DNA of 64,000 bases from Elysia chlorotica (GCA_003991915.1 RQTK01000916.1:74402-138401); one strand, 5' to 3'; numbered from the stretch's first letter, positions 39,377 through 52,735 are shown. A program made the numbers and translations. The notes: generated from the sequence alone by a model not told the origin.

Positions 39377-39632
39377 TCCTATGGCGGCTCAATGGTAGAC
39401 CGCACGTGCCTAATCAGACGCCCAGGGGTTTGTCCCACAATCAAATCGTGTTGTTACTAGTTCGGTCGATGTTAGTATTATGTGATAGAACAAAACAGTT
39501 ATGTTGATATTCCTGCTCTGTTTTTTTGTTGTTGTTGTTTTTTTGTGCAGAACATACATTTGTCAGGCATTGTGTTGGGGTTGTCCGTTTTTTATAGACT
39601 GGTTGCTGATGCTGGACGGTAAATAATCAAGA
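39377..39632 (+). mobile_element. Diverged SINE (family A/B related)
   Basis: An A-box-like GGCTCAATGGTAGACCGC lies at about 39383-39400, the core TTCGGTCGATGTTAGTATTA at about 39460, and the tail CTGATGCTGGACGGTAAATA at about 39607. The 3' half belongs to the segmental duplication 39499-41268, so a second tail copy lies at 40457-40590. Confidence 0.65.
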
Positions 39633-40352
39633 AACGAGTAGTGGCTATCAAGGGCATTCACTCATCGTTTATCTATGCGTAAAACCATTTAAAAATCGTC
39701 AGACTTAAGTTTTGCGACCCGCCATCTTTGGACCCCTTAAAAAAGTCTTGGAGACGATACAAACATGATAATAAAATAGTGGCATTGTTTATCTCCACAA
39801 AGTTTTTGTCTTTAAATATTCCACATGAGTATGACTAAGTCTAATATTTTTATTCAAAGATATTCGGGGAAGGGGGGGGGGTATTTTGTTGGGGAACATG
39901 AAGGAAAGTCTTTTGTTTCATTACGTTTTTCTTTTTATTCTGGAAAATTATTTTTTTTGCTATTTTTGTTTTTAATATTCCTGCATGTTTTCGTTCATCA
40001 TTTAGTGAAGTCAAGCTTCCCTCCTGGTTTGTTGTTATGCTTTTGCCCAACAGAGTCTTGTTCGGTCTCTACTTCATTAGAAGGAGGGGGGGGGGCAGAA
40101 AACACACACACACACACGCACAGAGCTCCACACACATATCACCTGGTCTCAATGCGATGGCCCGGATGTAGATCTAACTCCCAATTTTACTGGACGTTCC
40201 AAGATTAATGCGATGTAGGGGGATTTTCCATCAATATCCCGCCTGGCAACTTTCAGCAATGAAGAGTAGGCAGTTTGTAACAAGGCTTTGTCCTTTTCTC
40301 TGTTTCCAACTAAATTGTGCAAACTGGTGGCAGGTTGGGTTGGCATCGCCTC
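39499..40352 (+). repeat. Tandem segmental duplication, copy 1
   Basis: Co-linear with 40457-41268 over about 850 bases. Landmarks: CACATGAGTATGACTAAGT at 39823 and 40727, GGTCTCAATGCGATGG, and CAGGTTGGGTTGGCATCGCC at the right edge. The two copies differ by substitutions and indels. Open frames in the two copies do not correspond, so the unit is non-coding. Confidence 0.92.
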
Positions 40353-40397
40353 CGATAAGTCACTAAATCGTAACAGACTATGAAAGGTTGCGCGCTT

Positions 40398-40444
<47 letters not shown>

Positions 40445-40456
40445 TTTTTTTTTAAA

Positions 40457-41268
40457 TTATGTTGGTATCCCTGCTCTGTTCGGTTGTTTTTTGTGTGTGT
40501 GGCACAACATACATTAGTGAGGCATTGTGTTAGGGTTGTCTGTTTTTTCTAGACTTATTGCTGATGCTGAACGGTAAATAATCAAGAAACGAGCAGTGGC
40601 TATCCGGGACATTCACTCAGCGTTTCTCTATTCACAAAACCATATAAACCATTATTTCAGACTAAAGTTTTGTGACCCGTCTTTGGATCCCTTCATCTCC
40701 AAAAAGTTTTTGTCTTTAAATATTCCACATGAGTATGACTAAGTTTAATTTTTTTTTTTCGAAGATATTTGGGGTTGGGGGGGGGGGGGTTATTTTGTTG
40801 GGGAACATGAAGGAAATTCTTTTGTCTCATTACTTTTTTCTTTTTATTCTGGAAAATTATTTTGTTGCTATTTTTGTTTTTAATATTTCTGCATGTTTTC
40901 TTTCATTATTTAGTGAAGTCAATCTTCGCTCCTGGTTTGTTGTTATGCTTTGCCCAGCAGAGTCTTGTTCGTGCACTACTGCATTAGAGGGGGAAGGACT
41001 AAGCAGAAACACACACATACACACACCTACACGTACAGAGCACCACACATATATCACCTGGTCTCAATGCGATGGTCCGGATGTAGATCTAACTCCCAAT
41101 TTCACTGGACGTTCCAAGATTAATGCGATGTAGGGAGATTTTCCATCAATATCCCAGCCTGGCAAGCTTCAGCAATGAAGAGTAGGCAGTTTGTAACAAT
41201 GCTTTGGCCTTTTCTTTGTTTCCAACTAAATTGTGCAAACTGCTGGCAGGTTGGGTTGGCATCGCCTC
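40457..41268 (+). repeat. Tandem segmental duplication, copy 2
   Basis: Second copy of 39499-40352, separated from it by about 105 bases that include a CT microsatellite (40401-40435). Confidence 0.92.
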
Positions 41269-41277
41269 TGAAAATGA

Positions 41278-42425
41278 AGTTCTATAATAGAGTGTTGGAT
41301 CTAGAATACCCTGTGTATAATAAAGTATAGGATCTAGTATACCCTGTCTATAATGAATTATAGCATCTAGTATATCCTCTCTATAATACAGTATAGGAAC
41401 TAGGATACGGAACTCAGTATATAATAGGGTATAGGATTTAGTATACCCTATTTAAAATAGAGTGTTGGATCTAGGATACCCTCGTAAAGTATAGGATCTT
41501 GAATACGGAACCCAGTATATAATAGAGCATAGGATTTAGGATTTAGGATAACCTGTATAATTATAATAGAGTGTTGGATATAGGATACCCTCGTAAAGTA
41601 TAGGATCTTGAATACGGAACCCAGTATATAATAAAGCATAGGATTTAGGATTTAGGATAACCTGTATAATTATAATAGAGTGTTGGATATAGGATACCCT
41701 GTCTATAATAAAATATTGGATTCAGGATACCATGTCTATACTATAGTTTAGGATCTAGGATACCCTATCTATAATAAAGTATAGAATCTAGTTTACCTTG
41801 TATTATAAAGTATAGGATCTAGTATACCCTGTCTATAATAGAATATTGGATATAGGATACCCTGTATATAATAGAGCATAGGATCTAGGGTACCCTGTAT
41901 AGTAATAGAGTATAATGATCTAGTATACCGTCTATAAAAGAATAGTCGATATAAAATACCCTGTCTATAATAGTGTATAGGATATAGGATACCCTACATA
42001 TAATAGAGTGTTGGACCTAGAATACCCTGTGTATAATAGAGTATAGGATCTAGGAAACCCTGTGTATAATAGAGTATAAGATCTAGGATACCATGTCTAT
42101 AATAGAATATTGTATATATAGGATACCCTGTCTATAATATAGTATATGATCTAGTATACCGTCTATAAAAGAATATTCGATATAGGATACCCTGTCTATA
42201 ACAGAATATTGAATGTAAGATACACTGTCTATAATAGAGTGTTGGATATAGGATACCCTGAATATAATAAACCATATAATCTATGATACTCTGCCTGTAA
42301 TGAATTATAGTATCTAGTATATCATGTCTATAATAGAGTAGAGGATCTGGGATACCCTTGAAAATGCAAGCCTAACAAAGAGTGTAAGACACCCTGTCTA
42401 TAATTGAGCTTAGGGTCTAGAATAA
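41278..42425 (+). repeat. About 33-bp minisatellite, about 35 copies
   Basis: The unit contains TATAGGATCTAGGATACCCT followed by GTCTATAATAGAG. A local higher-order unit of about 110 bases, with the variant GGATTTAGGATTTAGGATAA, is duplicated at about 41485-41590 and 41596-41700. It starts exactly where the 850-bp duplication ends. Confidence 0.93.
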
Positions 42426-42429
42426 TTAT

Positions 42430-43088
42430 CGTGGCGGATGCAGTCTGTCTAAATCTAGATCTAGAAGCAGTTCGATTTATATAACAGAGTTACCGACCCC
42501 TCAACATACCTATAAAGTGTTCATATTGAATTTGAGAAATTGTGATAAACCACCTTCCAGCACTAAATGACTGCTTTTTCCCACTTTTGGAAGACGCGAG
42601 TAATGCTCAAACATGCGAAAATCGGCATGTTGTCTTTTAAAGACTTGGATTCTCGCGTCGTTTAGTACTTACAAACTCATATGTTAGCTTAGTGATTGCC
42701 TTATGAGCTAACTAAAACTACTGGCAGAATTGTATGTACTTCAACTAATATACAGAGCTTTTGATAAAAGCATAATTATTCATCATAAAATTTACTTAAA
42801 ACAGCCTTTTCGCTTAAAACCAGCAGGTCTGAGCTAATGCTGGGAAGGATCAGTTGTTGCTTTTTTTTTTAAAGGAGGGGGAGGGTGGATGAGGGGGAGT
42901 GACTGAAGACTTCGCATGCACAGCTGGTGATTAAGTATAACACATGCGATCAAATTTAGTCGCTTCTTTGTTTGAGAGCTCGAGTAGGAGTTCATTGTGT
43001 TGATCCACCTAAACCACAGAAAAAAACAACTTAACAATTAATAGATTTAGTTGGTAACATATTTGCTGTAGAAAAGATAATCTCTCTA

Positions 43089-43133
<45 letters not shown>

Positions 43134-44577
43134 TCTCTCTTTATTTCTCCCATTTTCCTCTCTCTCTAATTAACCCTCTCTTTCTTTCTAATTCTCTCCT
43201 CTCTATTTATCTCGCTTTCACTCTACATCTCTTTTCTCTCTTTGCTTTTACCTCTGTTTCTGTCTGTCTCAATTTCCAATGCGTAGTTCTGTGGAGGAAA
43301 AGATGCAATAAAACCGTGTTGTTTGACGCCATAAAACGCCTTTCACAGCATGAGATGGTTGAAGATTTCCAATTACGTGGTTATTATTTCTATGCAGAAT
43401 GGCCATGCCTTATTTTTTCCTGCTCATTTTTACGAGAAAAAAAGTCACAAAAACGGTTGCGCTTTTGTTTGGACACAGGGAAATCATTAGATCTAGTTTT
43501 TCTATTCTGCTTGGTTTGTCACAAAATACCAGCAAATTTCATGGATTGCATCTACTTAAAAGCTACTCATTTAGATTGTTCCTCTTTTGTAGGATTTCAA
43601 AATATAATCCAAGGAAGTAAAGAAGACTTTGGTGTAAAGGAAAATACACAAATTACACAATCAAAAAATCAAAACACAACACAAATCGTGATTGTGTGAA
43701 CATCCACACAACCTATCGACTAAAACGTAAAGCTTGGGTGGGGGAAAAGTCCTTCTACAATCGCCATCTTCGTTAAAAAAAAAACAACAAAAAAACAAAA
43801 AACAACAACAAAAAAAACAGGTATCTCTTTCAAAGTTCTACGAACGTATACAAAGTCCTTTGAAACCGATACAAATAAAAAGGTTCTAGTACGAAATAAG
43901 TCATTAAAAAATTTTTTCCTTTCATGAGGTTTGACAAACACACACAATTTCCTAATGGGAAACTTTTTTTCTATATATAAAACAATTATAGTCTAGTCAC
44001 TTGGAATTAAAAGAAAGTCACTCTTTAAAACAAATAGAGGTGGTAAGTACTACTGTGTAGTAAGTAACCGCACGCTTGTCTTTAGATATGCGAATAAGAG
44101 ACTTTTACGACTCTATTTACAAACCACCCCGACGTTGTACGAGCGTACTTAAGACACCAGTTTGCCATGACAGATATCAGGGGTGAGGTGAAAACAAAAC
44201 CCCCGGGAGACCTTGGGGTAGGAATGAAGCCAAAGTGAAGATTTAGAAAGAATACAATGGATTTGTAAGGCTTAGCTGTAAGTTTGTGATTTTTAAGACA
44301 TGAAAGGATATTGTATACGTTTGTTATTTTCTTTGAAGAAAGGAATAGAGATTCAGAGGGTTTAAAATTGATTACATGTTGCTAAGAAACAGTAGGCGTG
44401 AAATCTTGACATTATAGGATTCTTAGTTAGAACGCAAACAATTAATTTTCAGTAGTTAGTTAAGTTTCTCGTGTAACCTTTAAAACTTACAGTGTTTTTG
44501 CCGATGAGTTGGGTAAATCATTTTTCTTATGTGAAAATATTGAGTTTCCTATTTTCTCACCGTTTGTGTATATCCAA

Positions 44578-44580
<3 letters not shown>
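42430..44580. other. Intergenic, nothing recognised
   Basis: Apart from the CT tract near 43090, unique. A 127-codon plus-strand frame (43316-43699) shows no motif and overlaps a second frame; not called. Confidence 0.45.
43090..43132 (+). repeat. (CT)n(ATCT)n microsatellite
   Basis: Compound tract followed by loose pyrimidine-rich sequence to about 43280. Confidence 0.95.
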
Positions 44581-44662
<82 letters not shown>

Positions 44663-44910
44663 TCTCTCTGGATGTTTCTCTCGAAATCTTTCTCTCTCTC
44701 TTCCTTTCTATTTGTCTATGTCTGTTATTCTCTCTGTTTTTTCTCTGTCTTTCTCTCCCTATTTCTCTGTATATTTCTCTCTCTGTTTCTTTCTATCTCT
44801 ATCATTTTCTCTGTCTGTTTATTTCGTTCTCTCTATCTCTCTGTTTCACACTTTGCTTCTCTATCTATCTCTTTCTCTCTTTTCGATTCTCTTTCGCTTC
44901 CTTTATCTCC
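44581..44910 (+). repeat. (CT)n microsatellite and CT-rich tail
   Basis: About 38 clean CT units, then 230 bases of CT-rich low-complexity sequence. Frames here read as Leu/Ser-rich and are rejected as genes. Confidence 0.97.
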
Positions 44911-45759
44911 CCTGAAAAGAATCAAGAATTTACCAAAACATTGCAATTTCCATGTCTATCATAGCAGCAATAAAGGTAGCACGTAACAACGAAAAGAAAA
45001 ACATAATAGGTCACAGTAATTATACTTATTGCGATTTATAATAAAAATTACCCGGTGTACAATTTGTAATGGTGTTTACAAAAAGATCGTCAGTTCAAAA
45101 TTAAAAACCCTCCTTAAGTTTTGATTAAACGTTTATTTCAACACAGTAAATAATAAGTGCATTATTCTTTAACGAGCTAATTACAGCTTAGAGCACTGTC
45201 TCTCTGGCACTTGGTTTTCACTATAATTGTTTACCGGTAAGGAATTATAAAGATTTAGGTGTTATCATTTTTTTAAATAAATATAAGTTCTCTAGAAACC
45301 TAAGCGTAACAACCATAGAAACTAAAGGAAAAACAATTTTAGTTATTGAAATTTAAGCACTATCATCATTTGTTTCCGTAATAAAATGTTTTGAAACTTA
45401 AGCATAACAACCATGGAAACTGAAGGTATTAATGATCTGAAAATTTATATATTCATATACGATTATACCAGTTATCTTATCTCTTCCCACACGAAAATTA
45501 TTTTTTCTTCGATAAATCTTTTGTATATTCTCTTTTTTATCTTTGTTCTTGCCTGATTTCTCGCATTTTCTTTAAATTTAAAAATAAATTAAATCTAGAG
45601 AAAGACACTTATACGTTTTTATATTGAGATATTTTAATATGGAAATAAAGTATAAAAAAGGTGGGGGGTTTTCCAAAGACTATAAGAAAGACCCTCTATA
45701 CATATGAGAATCTAATCAATGTAATGCTATGTTTAATTGTATCATTTGCATGCACTTAT

Positions 45760-46272
45760 ACTAATCTCAAAACTTCGAGATCTATACAAAACTAAAATCG
45801 TTTTTGGTTGACTTAAAACTTCATAGTCTATATAATTCTGGAAAAAAAACATCGCCTGGTTTTCTCAATACTTCAAAGTCTATATAAATCTGATAACGTT
45901 TTTCTTTTTGGTTATCTCAATAATTTAGTCTACATAATTCTGGGGAAAAACGCTCGGTTATATCAATACTGTCTTCAAAGTCTTTAAGAATGTGAAAAAA
46001 TTACCTAGCCATCTCAATTCTTCAAAGGTATAGAAATCTGATGCTTCGTTATCCCAATTCTTTGAAGTCAAATAAGTCTAGAAAAATTGCTTGGGGTATC
46101 CGAAACCTTTTAAATCTATATAAATCTCAAAACTTAGTTGTTTAATTCAATACTTCAAAGTTTATATAAATCTCAAAACATTGTTGTTTATTTAATTCAA
46201 TACTTCAAAGTTTATATAAATCTTTAAAAAGGTGCTTGGTCAATTCACTACTCTACAATCTATATAAATCAC
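45760..46272 (+). repeat. About 52-bp tandem repeat, about 10 copies
   Basis: CTCAATACTTCAAAGTCTAT followed by ATAAATCT and a TTG-rich spacer recurs through the interval; the last three copies are the most similar. Confidence 0.88.
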
Positions 46273-46489
46273 TTGATAAGGAAATTCACGGTACAGCATG
46301 CTTGAAACTGAATCAGATGTTGGCAGTTGTAGGAGCTCACTTGCTCCTGGCCCTGTCCTCCTGACAGACCCGCCTGGGATGGGTAGGAAACCTTACGACA
46401 TAATGGGAAAACCCCGCAGGTGAGCTTCCCATGTCACCGCAGTGGAGATCAGATTTAATCTTGGCTCTCTAATACCAACTTTTAGATTT

Positions 46490-46680
46490 AGCGTGCTAAG
46501 TACAACTTTAGGGTAGATTAACACACGCTTTAAGCTTTATCATTCGCATATTGGTACAACGTTGTAAAGCTACGACTTTGGGGTAGATTACGGCTTGTCT
46601 TAAGATATCCAAAAAGAAGGCTTACGAGAGTTGTAAGCAAAATGACGTTATACTTGAGACTCCCAGGGTACTAAGTACAT
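46490..46680. repeat. Possible relative of the 39068-39350 palindromic element
   Basis: Similar vocabulary: GCTAAGTACAACTTTAGGGTAGATTA at both the left end and, diverged, the middle, with GGTACTAAGTAC at the right. 44041-44165 may be a third remnant. Weak similarity by eye. Confidence 0.3.
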
Positions 46681-46759
46681 CGAAAAAAATGTTGACGACC
46701 TATTTACATCAAAATCGTGTATAGTTGCTGTAGTCATAGTTGAGTGTCCAAACCTACTT

Positions 46760-46936
<177 letters not shown>

Positions 46937-47205
46937 TACCATCTACCATGTCTCTTCAAATACCCGTATTCCCTTTTCAACTAATACTGCAACAATTCCT
47001 TCAGTCAGACTTACAAGGATATCTATATAAAAACTTGTAGAGGGGAAATTGCGAAACTAGAATTAGGTACAAACCCTATAAAGACAGGTCAAGAACTTTT
47101 GTGTAGCTTTTTTGTTGTCTTTAAGAAAAAAAAGATCGAGTCAACCTTTACATTTGTGAAGATTCGCAGGTATTTAAAAAAATTCTAGGCGTAATAAGTA
47201 CAAAC

Positions 47206-47207
<2 letters not shown>

Positions 47208-47261
<54 letters not shown>
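47208..47261 (+). repeat. (GA)n microsatellite
   Basis: About 27 clean units. Confidence 0.97.
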
Positions 47262-47263
<2 letters not shown>

Positions 47264-47849
47264 CATATTGACTGAAGGAAATCAGGCATCTGACAGCGAG
47301 ACAAAGAGAGCAGAATGAACACACCCACTTAAACAGAGACAAATAACTAAACTCTCCGTAAAAGATTAGTTGGTGAGACCACACATACAGATAGCGAGAA
47401 TAGTGAGAGAGTCAAAAACATTTTGAGAGAGAATGAGACAGAAAGAGACAGTCAGAAAGAGAAAAAATCCGAGAGATAGAGACACAGTGGGCTACTTACA
47501 AACACACACACACACACACAACGACACAAAGACAAAATTAAAAGCATAAAAATAAAAAGACAACCCGAAACTAATTCATGAAACGAACTTTGCAGACCAT
47601 TACAGCGTTGCGAAAAAAAAACAAGATTTGTCCAGCATGGAAAAGGGGAAAGAAACAACCTGATGAACGTCCAAAAGACGCGGAAGAAAACAGCGTTGTT
47701 ATTATTACATAAACAAACATCAGAGGCTCAGTTTGTATGCTTCGTTTGCTTGAAATGCAGTGAAAAAATTTCTCAATGGAATGATCAGAGAGAGTCATCT
47801 GGAGGGGAAGTAATGGAGTTTTCGTAAACACAATGGCGAATTTTGTTAA

Positions 47850-47883
<34 letters not shown>

Positions 47884-47885
47884 GC
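47850..47885 (+). repeat. (TTG)n microsatellite
   Basis: About 12 units of GTT/TTG. Confidence 0.93.
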
Positions 47886-48711
47886 TGTTATTGCTTTTAA
47901 TGTAATTGTTGTTGTCGTTTTTGTTTGTTGGTGTTCTATGAAACAAGGCTCCACATATTTTTTTAAAATAGGCGTTGTCTTGTAGTTAGATTTCTGAAAA
48001 TAATAATTCTGATATTAACCTTCTTTTTTAAACGTGAGAGTTTTTACGGGAATCTTGTTTTTTGTTGTTGCTGCCGTCGTTATTATTGTTGTTATAATTG
48101 TAGCTCACGTTCTAACTGCCGTTAAAGGTATTCTTATACCTGTCCCTTGTCCTCAATAATTAAAAAGAATCTTTTTGTATTATATCTTTTTATGATTGTT
48201 GGGCTGCAGCTTTTATTGTTTATGCCGTTTATTGTGTTAAATTGGTTTTGTAGTAGTTTTTGCAGTAGTTGTAGTAGTTGTCCTTGTTTCTTCCATCATC
48301 GTTGAAGTTAATTATGACGCTGTATTGTTCATTGAGCATTGGTATTTCACAGTTTTAAGATTGCAATATTTAATGCCCAGAAAATTTAAAAGAGCCAGCG
48401 CGAACATAACAGGTGCCTTGCTTCAATAACCGAGAAATTTGAAGACTTGTTTATATTGACTCTTCCATGTAAATGTGAGTTAGGTAATAGCTAAAGCTGA
48501 AGCTAGGGCATGAGAATAACGTTGTAAAACATGCAATCTATATTTATATCTATATAGTGATGTACAGCACATAAACTTTAAACACATATGTGAAATCAGG
48601 GCTGATCAGAGAGTGTCATCTGGAGAGGAACTAATAAAATTTTAGTAAAACGATGGCTTTTTTTCTTGTTGTTTTTGTTGTTGTTGCTGTTATTGTTATT
48701 TTTGCTGTAAT

Positions 48712-48830
48712 AATAATAATAAAGGAAATAATAATAACAAAAAATAAAAAAATAAAATTAATAATAAAAATAATAATAATTTTAATTTAAAAATTCTAAA
48801 AAAAAAAAAAATACAAAAATTTTTTAAAAA
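48712..48830 (+). repeat. AAT-rich low-complexity tract
   Basis: ATA/AAT repeats and A-runs. Confidence 0.85.
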
Positions 48831-48999
48831 GGCGTTGTGTTGTAGCAAGTTTGCTATAAATAAATTTCTTCCATGTGAATGTGAGTTCGGTAATAGCTAA
48901 AGCTGAAGCTAGGACATAAGAAAAAACGTTGTAAATCATACAAGCCAGTTCAGAGCAAGGTAAAGACATAACGTTTAAACAAAGGTGAAATCAGGGCAT

Positions 49000-49385
49000 T
49001 GTTGCTCTGCAAAGAGAGACGAACTGATGCAGGTAGCAGGAGTTGGTCTCCGAATCGTGAGAGTCCCGATACGAAACCTATGATCGAACAAAACTTTTTT
49101 TTCGATTGCGTTTCCACTGTTAAGGTATGTGTCAGGTGAGGGTAAAGCGTTGGTCTCCAGATTGGGGATATCCGCAATTCGAAAGCAACGATCAATCAAA
49201 AAAATTTGTCCGATATCGACTCCTCTCCTGTACCTGGTGGATCGGTGTCAGTATTATGTGATCGGTGGAGACAGGACTTCTGGTGTCCCAGTACTGTCTC
49301 TGTGTGGCAGCACATACAATTATCAGACATTAGTTTTGTGACCGGTTAACGGTATTGCCTGGTTACTTCTGACGGTTAGCATTTA
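49000..49385 (+). mobile_element. SINE family B copy preceded by a second family-B head fragment
   Basis: 49128-49385 has a head with AGCGTTGGTCTCCAGATTGG, the core GGATCGGTGTCAGTATTATG, the CTGTCTCTGTGTGGCAGCAC middle, and a weak tail. 49000-49125 is a separate head fragment with GGAGTTGGTCTCCGAATCG and no core. Confidence 0.75.
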
Positions 49386-50204
49386 GAATGGAAGTCACTC
49401 AGTCGCTCAAACAACTTACAGGACAAAACTGTTAGAACTATTGCGCGATGTCAGGATTTGATATATACAGAGAAAACTTTAAGTCTACAGTCTTGATTCT
49501 TTGTCTCTCTCTCTCTCTCTCTGTTTTCGCTTTTTTTGTTCCTCTACTTCTCTTTCTGTCAGATATAGATAGAGCTGACGCTAGAGGTTAAGCCAGCAAC
49601 TCAACAGAGGTTATCCAAAATAAAACACAAAGTCGCCGAATCGACTGAAGTGAATAAAGTTCTTTGCAAAAACTTTATTTGTTGTTAGTATCATAGTTAG
49701 AACATATGTATATAGTCAGTGAGTAGTTGTCGTTCGGCCTTCAAGAAAGTACAAGCCTACTAGACTAAGAATTTAGCCTGTCCTAACCGTATCTAAAATT
49801 TATTAATTTAGTTTACTGTGGTTCTAAATGCAAATGTTTCTTTATTTCTGTGGCCATGCCTGTCTGTTTTTGACAGCCCTGAACAGAAGGACAATTTCAT
49901 ACAGCGACAGGACATCCACGACAGATGACTCAAGACCTGCACAAGCAAATTTTATTTATACCGACACAGCCAATTAAGATTTGAACGGAGTATCTCTAAT
50001 GAAAAGACGACTAGCTCTTCTGAATGGTCTTACGCTGTCTAGGACTAAAAAAAAAACAGTATTCAAAATTCTTAAAAATTTGTTTTATAATCTTTGGTAA
50101 CTTGTGTAGGAATTGGGCACTTTCAATTTAGTTCTTGGTGGATAATAATGTAATGGTGAAAAAGATTACCTTGTTGGATCTTTAACAACCATTTTCAGCA
50201 ACAA

Positions 50205-50345
50205 GACTAAATCTAGGGCGTATCTTACAACTGACGTCTGATATCTTTACTACTACAGAGAAGGCCTCCAAAAATTCTATCTCAGCCGGTCACATACCCC
50301 GGACGTCGAACTAATCAGTAGGGGAGGAAACCTGACCAAAACAAA
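50205..50345 (-). mobile_element. SINE fragment
   Basis: ACGTCTGATATC, CTCAGCCGGTCACAT and CTAATCAGTAGGG on the plus strand match the middle and core of the family in reverse orientation. The tail is decayed and the head absent. Confidence 0.6.
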
Positions 50346-50360
50346 TTTCCATATTTGTAG

Positions 50361-50630
50361 ATTTGAGTTGAGTTGATTTAAGGTCCAACTTCAGCACAAT
50401 ATAGGATATATTGTAGACTTGTCCCAAGGCTGAAGTGTGACAATTTTATGTGCTGTACACACGAGACAGGGCACGGAGAACTGGGCTCTGTCTCAGTCGA
50501 TCCCATTATAAAGACAACAACCCAACCAGTTACACGGGACAAAGTCAAACATTCTGAATGATTGTGGGATTAGAACCGCGGAATTTCCTATCTGGAGACC
50601 AACGCTCTATCACTTGAGACACTTCTAACC
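50361..50630 (-). mobile_element. SINE family B, near full length
   Basis: On the plus strand it runs from a tail reading GAGTTGATTTAAGGTCCAAC, through AATTTTATGTGCTG, to the head complement CTGGAGACCAACGCTCTATC near 50605. Head, core and tail are all present. Confidence 0.8.
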
Positions 50631-51076
50631 CAGATCTTGGGACAGAACATTGGGTCAGAACATTTTTTCTTTAATTAGAAGGGCCGCACTCAACCCCCTA
50701 AACCAGGTCGTTTTTAATATTGGAAGAATTTTACACCGCTATACCTTGTTTACAGAATTAAAAAAGACCATGTTCACGGTAATTTATGCAATGAAGAGAG
50801 TTTCAAAATCATGACTGAACGATATTCTTATGTTCTCCTAAAATACCCTATAACAGCCATTTATGAGAAAGCTTATAGAATAGAAATGTCAGCTGTTTTT
50901 TTTATAAGGGATATAACGAAAGGAAAGAAAATAAATGGGAAAAATGGAAACCAAAGAGAGAAAAAAAAAAAAGAAAAGAGAGGCGCACAAAGAAATAAAA
51001 AGAAGAAAAAAAACGGAAACGAGGCAAACAAAAAAAAGAGATTGAGAAAAAGCCGATGAGCGAACGATAGAGAAAG

Positions 51077-51077
<1 letters not shown>

Positions 51078-51146
<69 letters not shown>

Positions 51147-51150
51147 GAGG
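51078..51150 (+). repeat. (GA)n microsatellite
   Basis: About 33 units, preceded by an A/G-only stretch from about 50915. Confidence 0.96.
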
Positions 51151-51619
51151 CGGAGTAACACCTCATCAACGTAAGAAAAATATGAAAGCACATTTCGCTT
51201 TCAGTACCATCAATCATTTCACTTATATCTTTGGAACATGGTCTCAGTCTAAGAAAGATGTCCTCAGACACATATGCGAACCGAATCGAGATGTGAAGAA
51301 TCTTTGATGATTGTAGACCCGAGTTGGTTTCTCTCAGATCTGAAAGAAAAGTTGTATTTTTTTTTTAAATGATGAAATGGTGAAAATCAAACATATAAGA
51401 ATACGCATGATATTTGTTTATTTTTGGTGCACATATCGCCTTTCTAAGGATTCGCTTCAATCCCACAGATCTGAAGGAAAAGTCTTGGACTTTCATTGAT
51501 GAAAATCGAACATAAAAATAAAAGTGAAATGACGCCCGTATATAAAAATAAAAAAAAACTGGGCTTATTATCAAATAATGCAGTCTAAAGGTAAGTTGTT
51601 TGTTTTTGTCACGCTCATG

Positions 51620-51820
51620 GTCACCAATTAGGCTATCTCAGGAAAGGTCCCTTGACTAACGTCTGACTATTTTACATGCTGCCATGGAGAGGTAGGACGG
51701 GGCTTCCAGGTTTCTTGACTCAGACGATCACATTACACAGACAGGCGGCGGCCTGACTAGCACTCAAGACAGGAATTTTCTGATTAGGAGCCAGGTACTT
51801 TGACGCAGCCAATTCCCTAC
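51620..51820 (-). mobile_element. SINE copy, diverged
   Basis: The plus strand shows GACTAACGTCTGACTATTTT, ATGCTGCCATG and CAGACGATCACATTACACAG, i.e. middle and core in reverse. Only a weak head follows. Confidence 0.65.
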
Positions 51821-52524
51821 TCCCGCCTCCATCTGGACCGTCTTAGTGCAACCCCCACCTCCCTACCCCATTACCATAATTATTGTATCGTATATATATA
51901 TATATTATATATAAACTAAGAAGAAAATCAAAACTTAAAGATTATATAAATCTTTGGTACAAACAATAAAGACATTATCACTATTTAAATATTTACAAAA
52001 TCCCGTTATAACAAGTTTAGGTTGAGTTTTAGTTGTCTTGGAAAATTCCCGGTTAGATACCCTCGTTCTAAAGGCGTCATAGCTTTACAGTGTTTATTGA
52101 AATTTAATGAGCCCTCATTATGAAAAAAACAGCGGTTTTTTACCGTGGTTTTTGCAAAATACTTTATAAACCCTTACAATAACCAATATAGGCGATATCG
52201 TTTTACCAAGTGTTTTACAAAAAAATATTTATAGGCCCCTCCTTCTAAACAATCTGAACAATGATGGATGGCATCACGGTTTCACAACATAAAAAAAATT
52301 AGATCAAGTTTCTTGTCGCTTCTCTCGCGAGATAATTGACGACAATGACAGCACTGATGCACGGGATCGCTGAGAGAAGCGGATCGCCTCACCACCAAAG
52401 TTTTGCTCACAACGTGACAGTGACTAGATCTAGAGGCCTAGCCCAAGCGCTCACCATTTTTCCTCTATGTCGGACGCACGCACGCTTCTAGTTCTAGCCG
52501 CCACTACCCACTGAAGACGTAGCG

Positions 52525-52735
52525 AGGTTGGATGATTAGTTGACCGGTTGGTTTTCTAGCGTCTGGTGCACGTAGTTAAGCTATCTTGTGTACGGATCTT
52601 ATCACTAATAAGGGACAATTTTGCGTGTTGTCATACAAAGACACGGAGGACATAGTTACCAAGATCTCTACCTTCAACAGCCATTGAGGCAGCTGGCCCT
52701 ATGCGATCGCTAGTAAAATTCTGATTAAATTTATG
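52525..52735 (-). mobile_element. SINE copy, strongly diverged
   Basis: The order tail (GGTTGGTTTTCTAGCGTCTG), middle (AATTTTGCGTGTTGTCATAC) and core (about 52670-52700) is retained at low identity. Confidence 0.5.

Larger units (their letters stand above)
46940..48990. other. Intergenic, simple repeats only
   Basis: GA, CA, TTG and AAT tracts in unique sequence. 48470-48560 and 48865-48950 share GTGAATGTGAGTTCGGTAAT-like text followed by GCTAAAGCTGAAGCTAGG, a short direct duplication. Confidence 0.5.

Noticed and set aside
39825..41133. 127- and 134-codon frames in the two segmental copies as a duplicated gene
   Set aside because: After the first residues they follow different frames because of indels, and neither has a domain.
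44492..44986. 164- and 151-codon Leu/Ser-rich frames
   Set aside because: Low-complexity CT repeat; no stop occurs because the repeat has no stop codons in any frame.
46331..46452. GC-richer block resembling another SINE
   Set aside because: No A/B boxes or second copy in the window; left unclassified.
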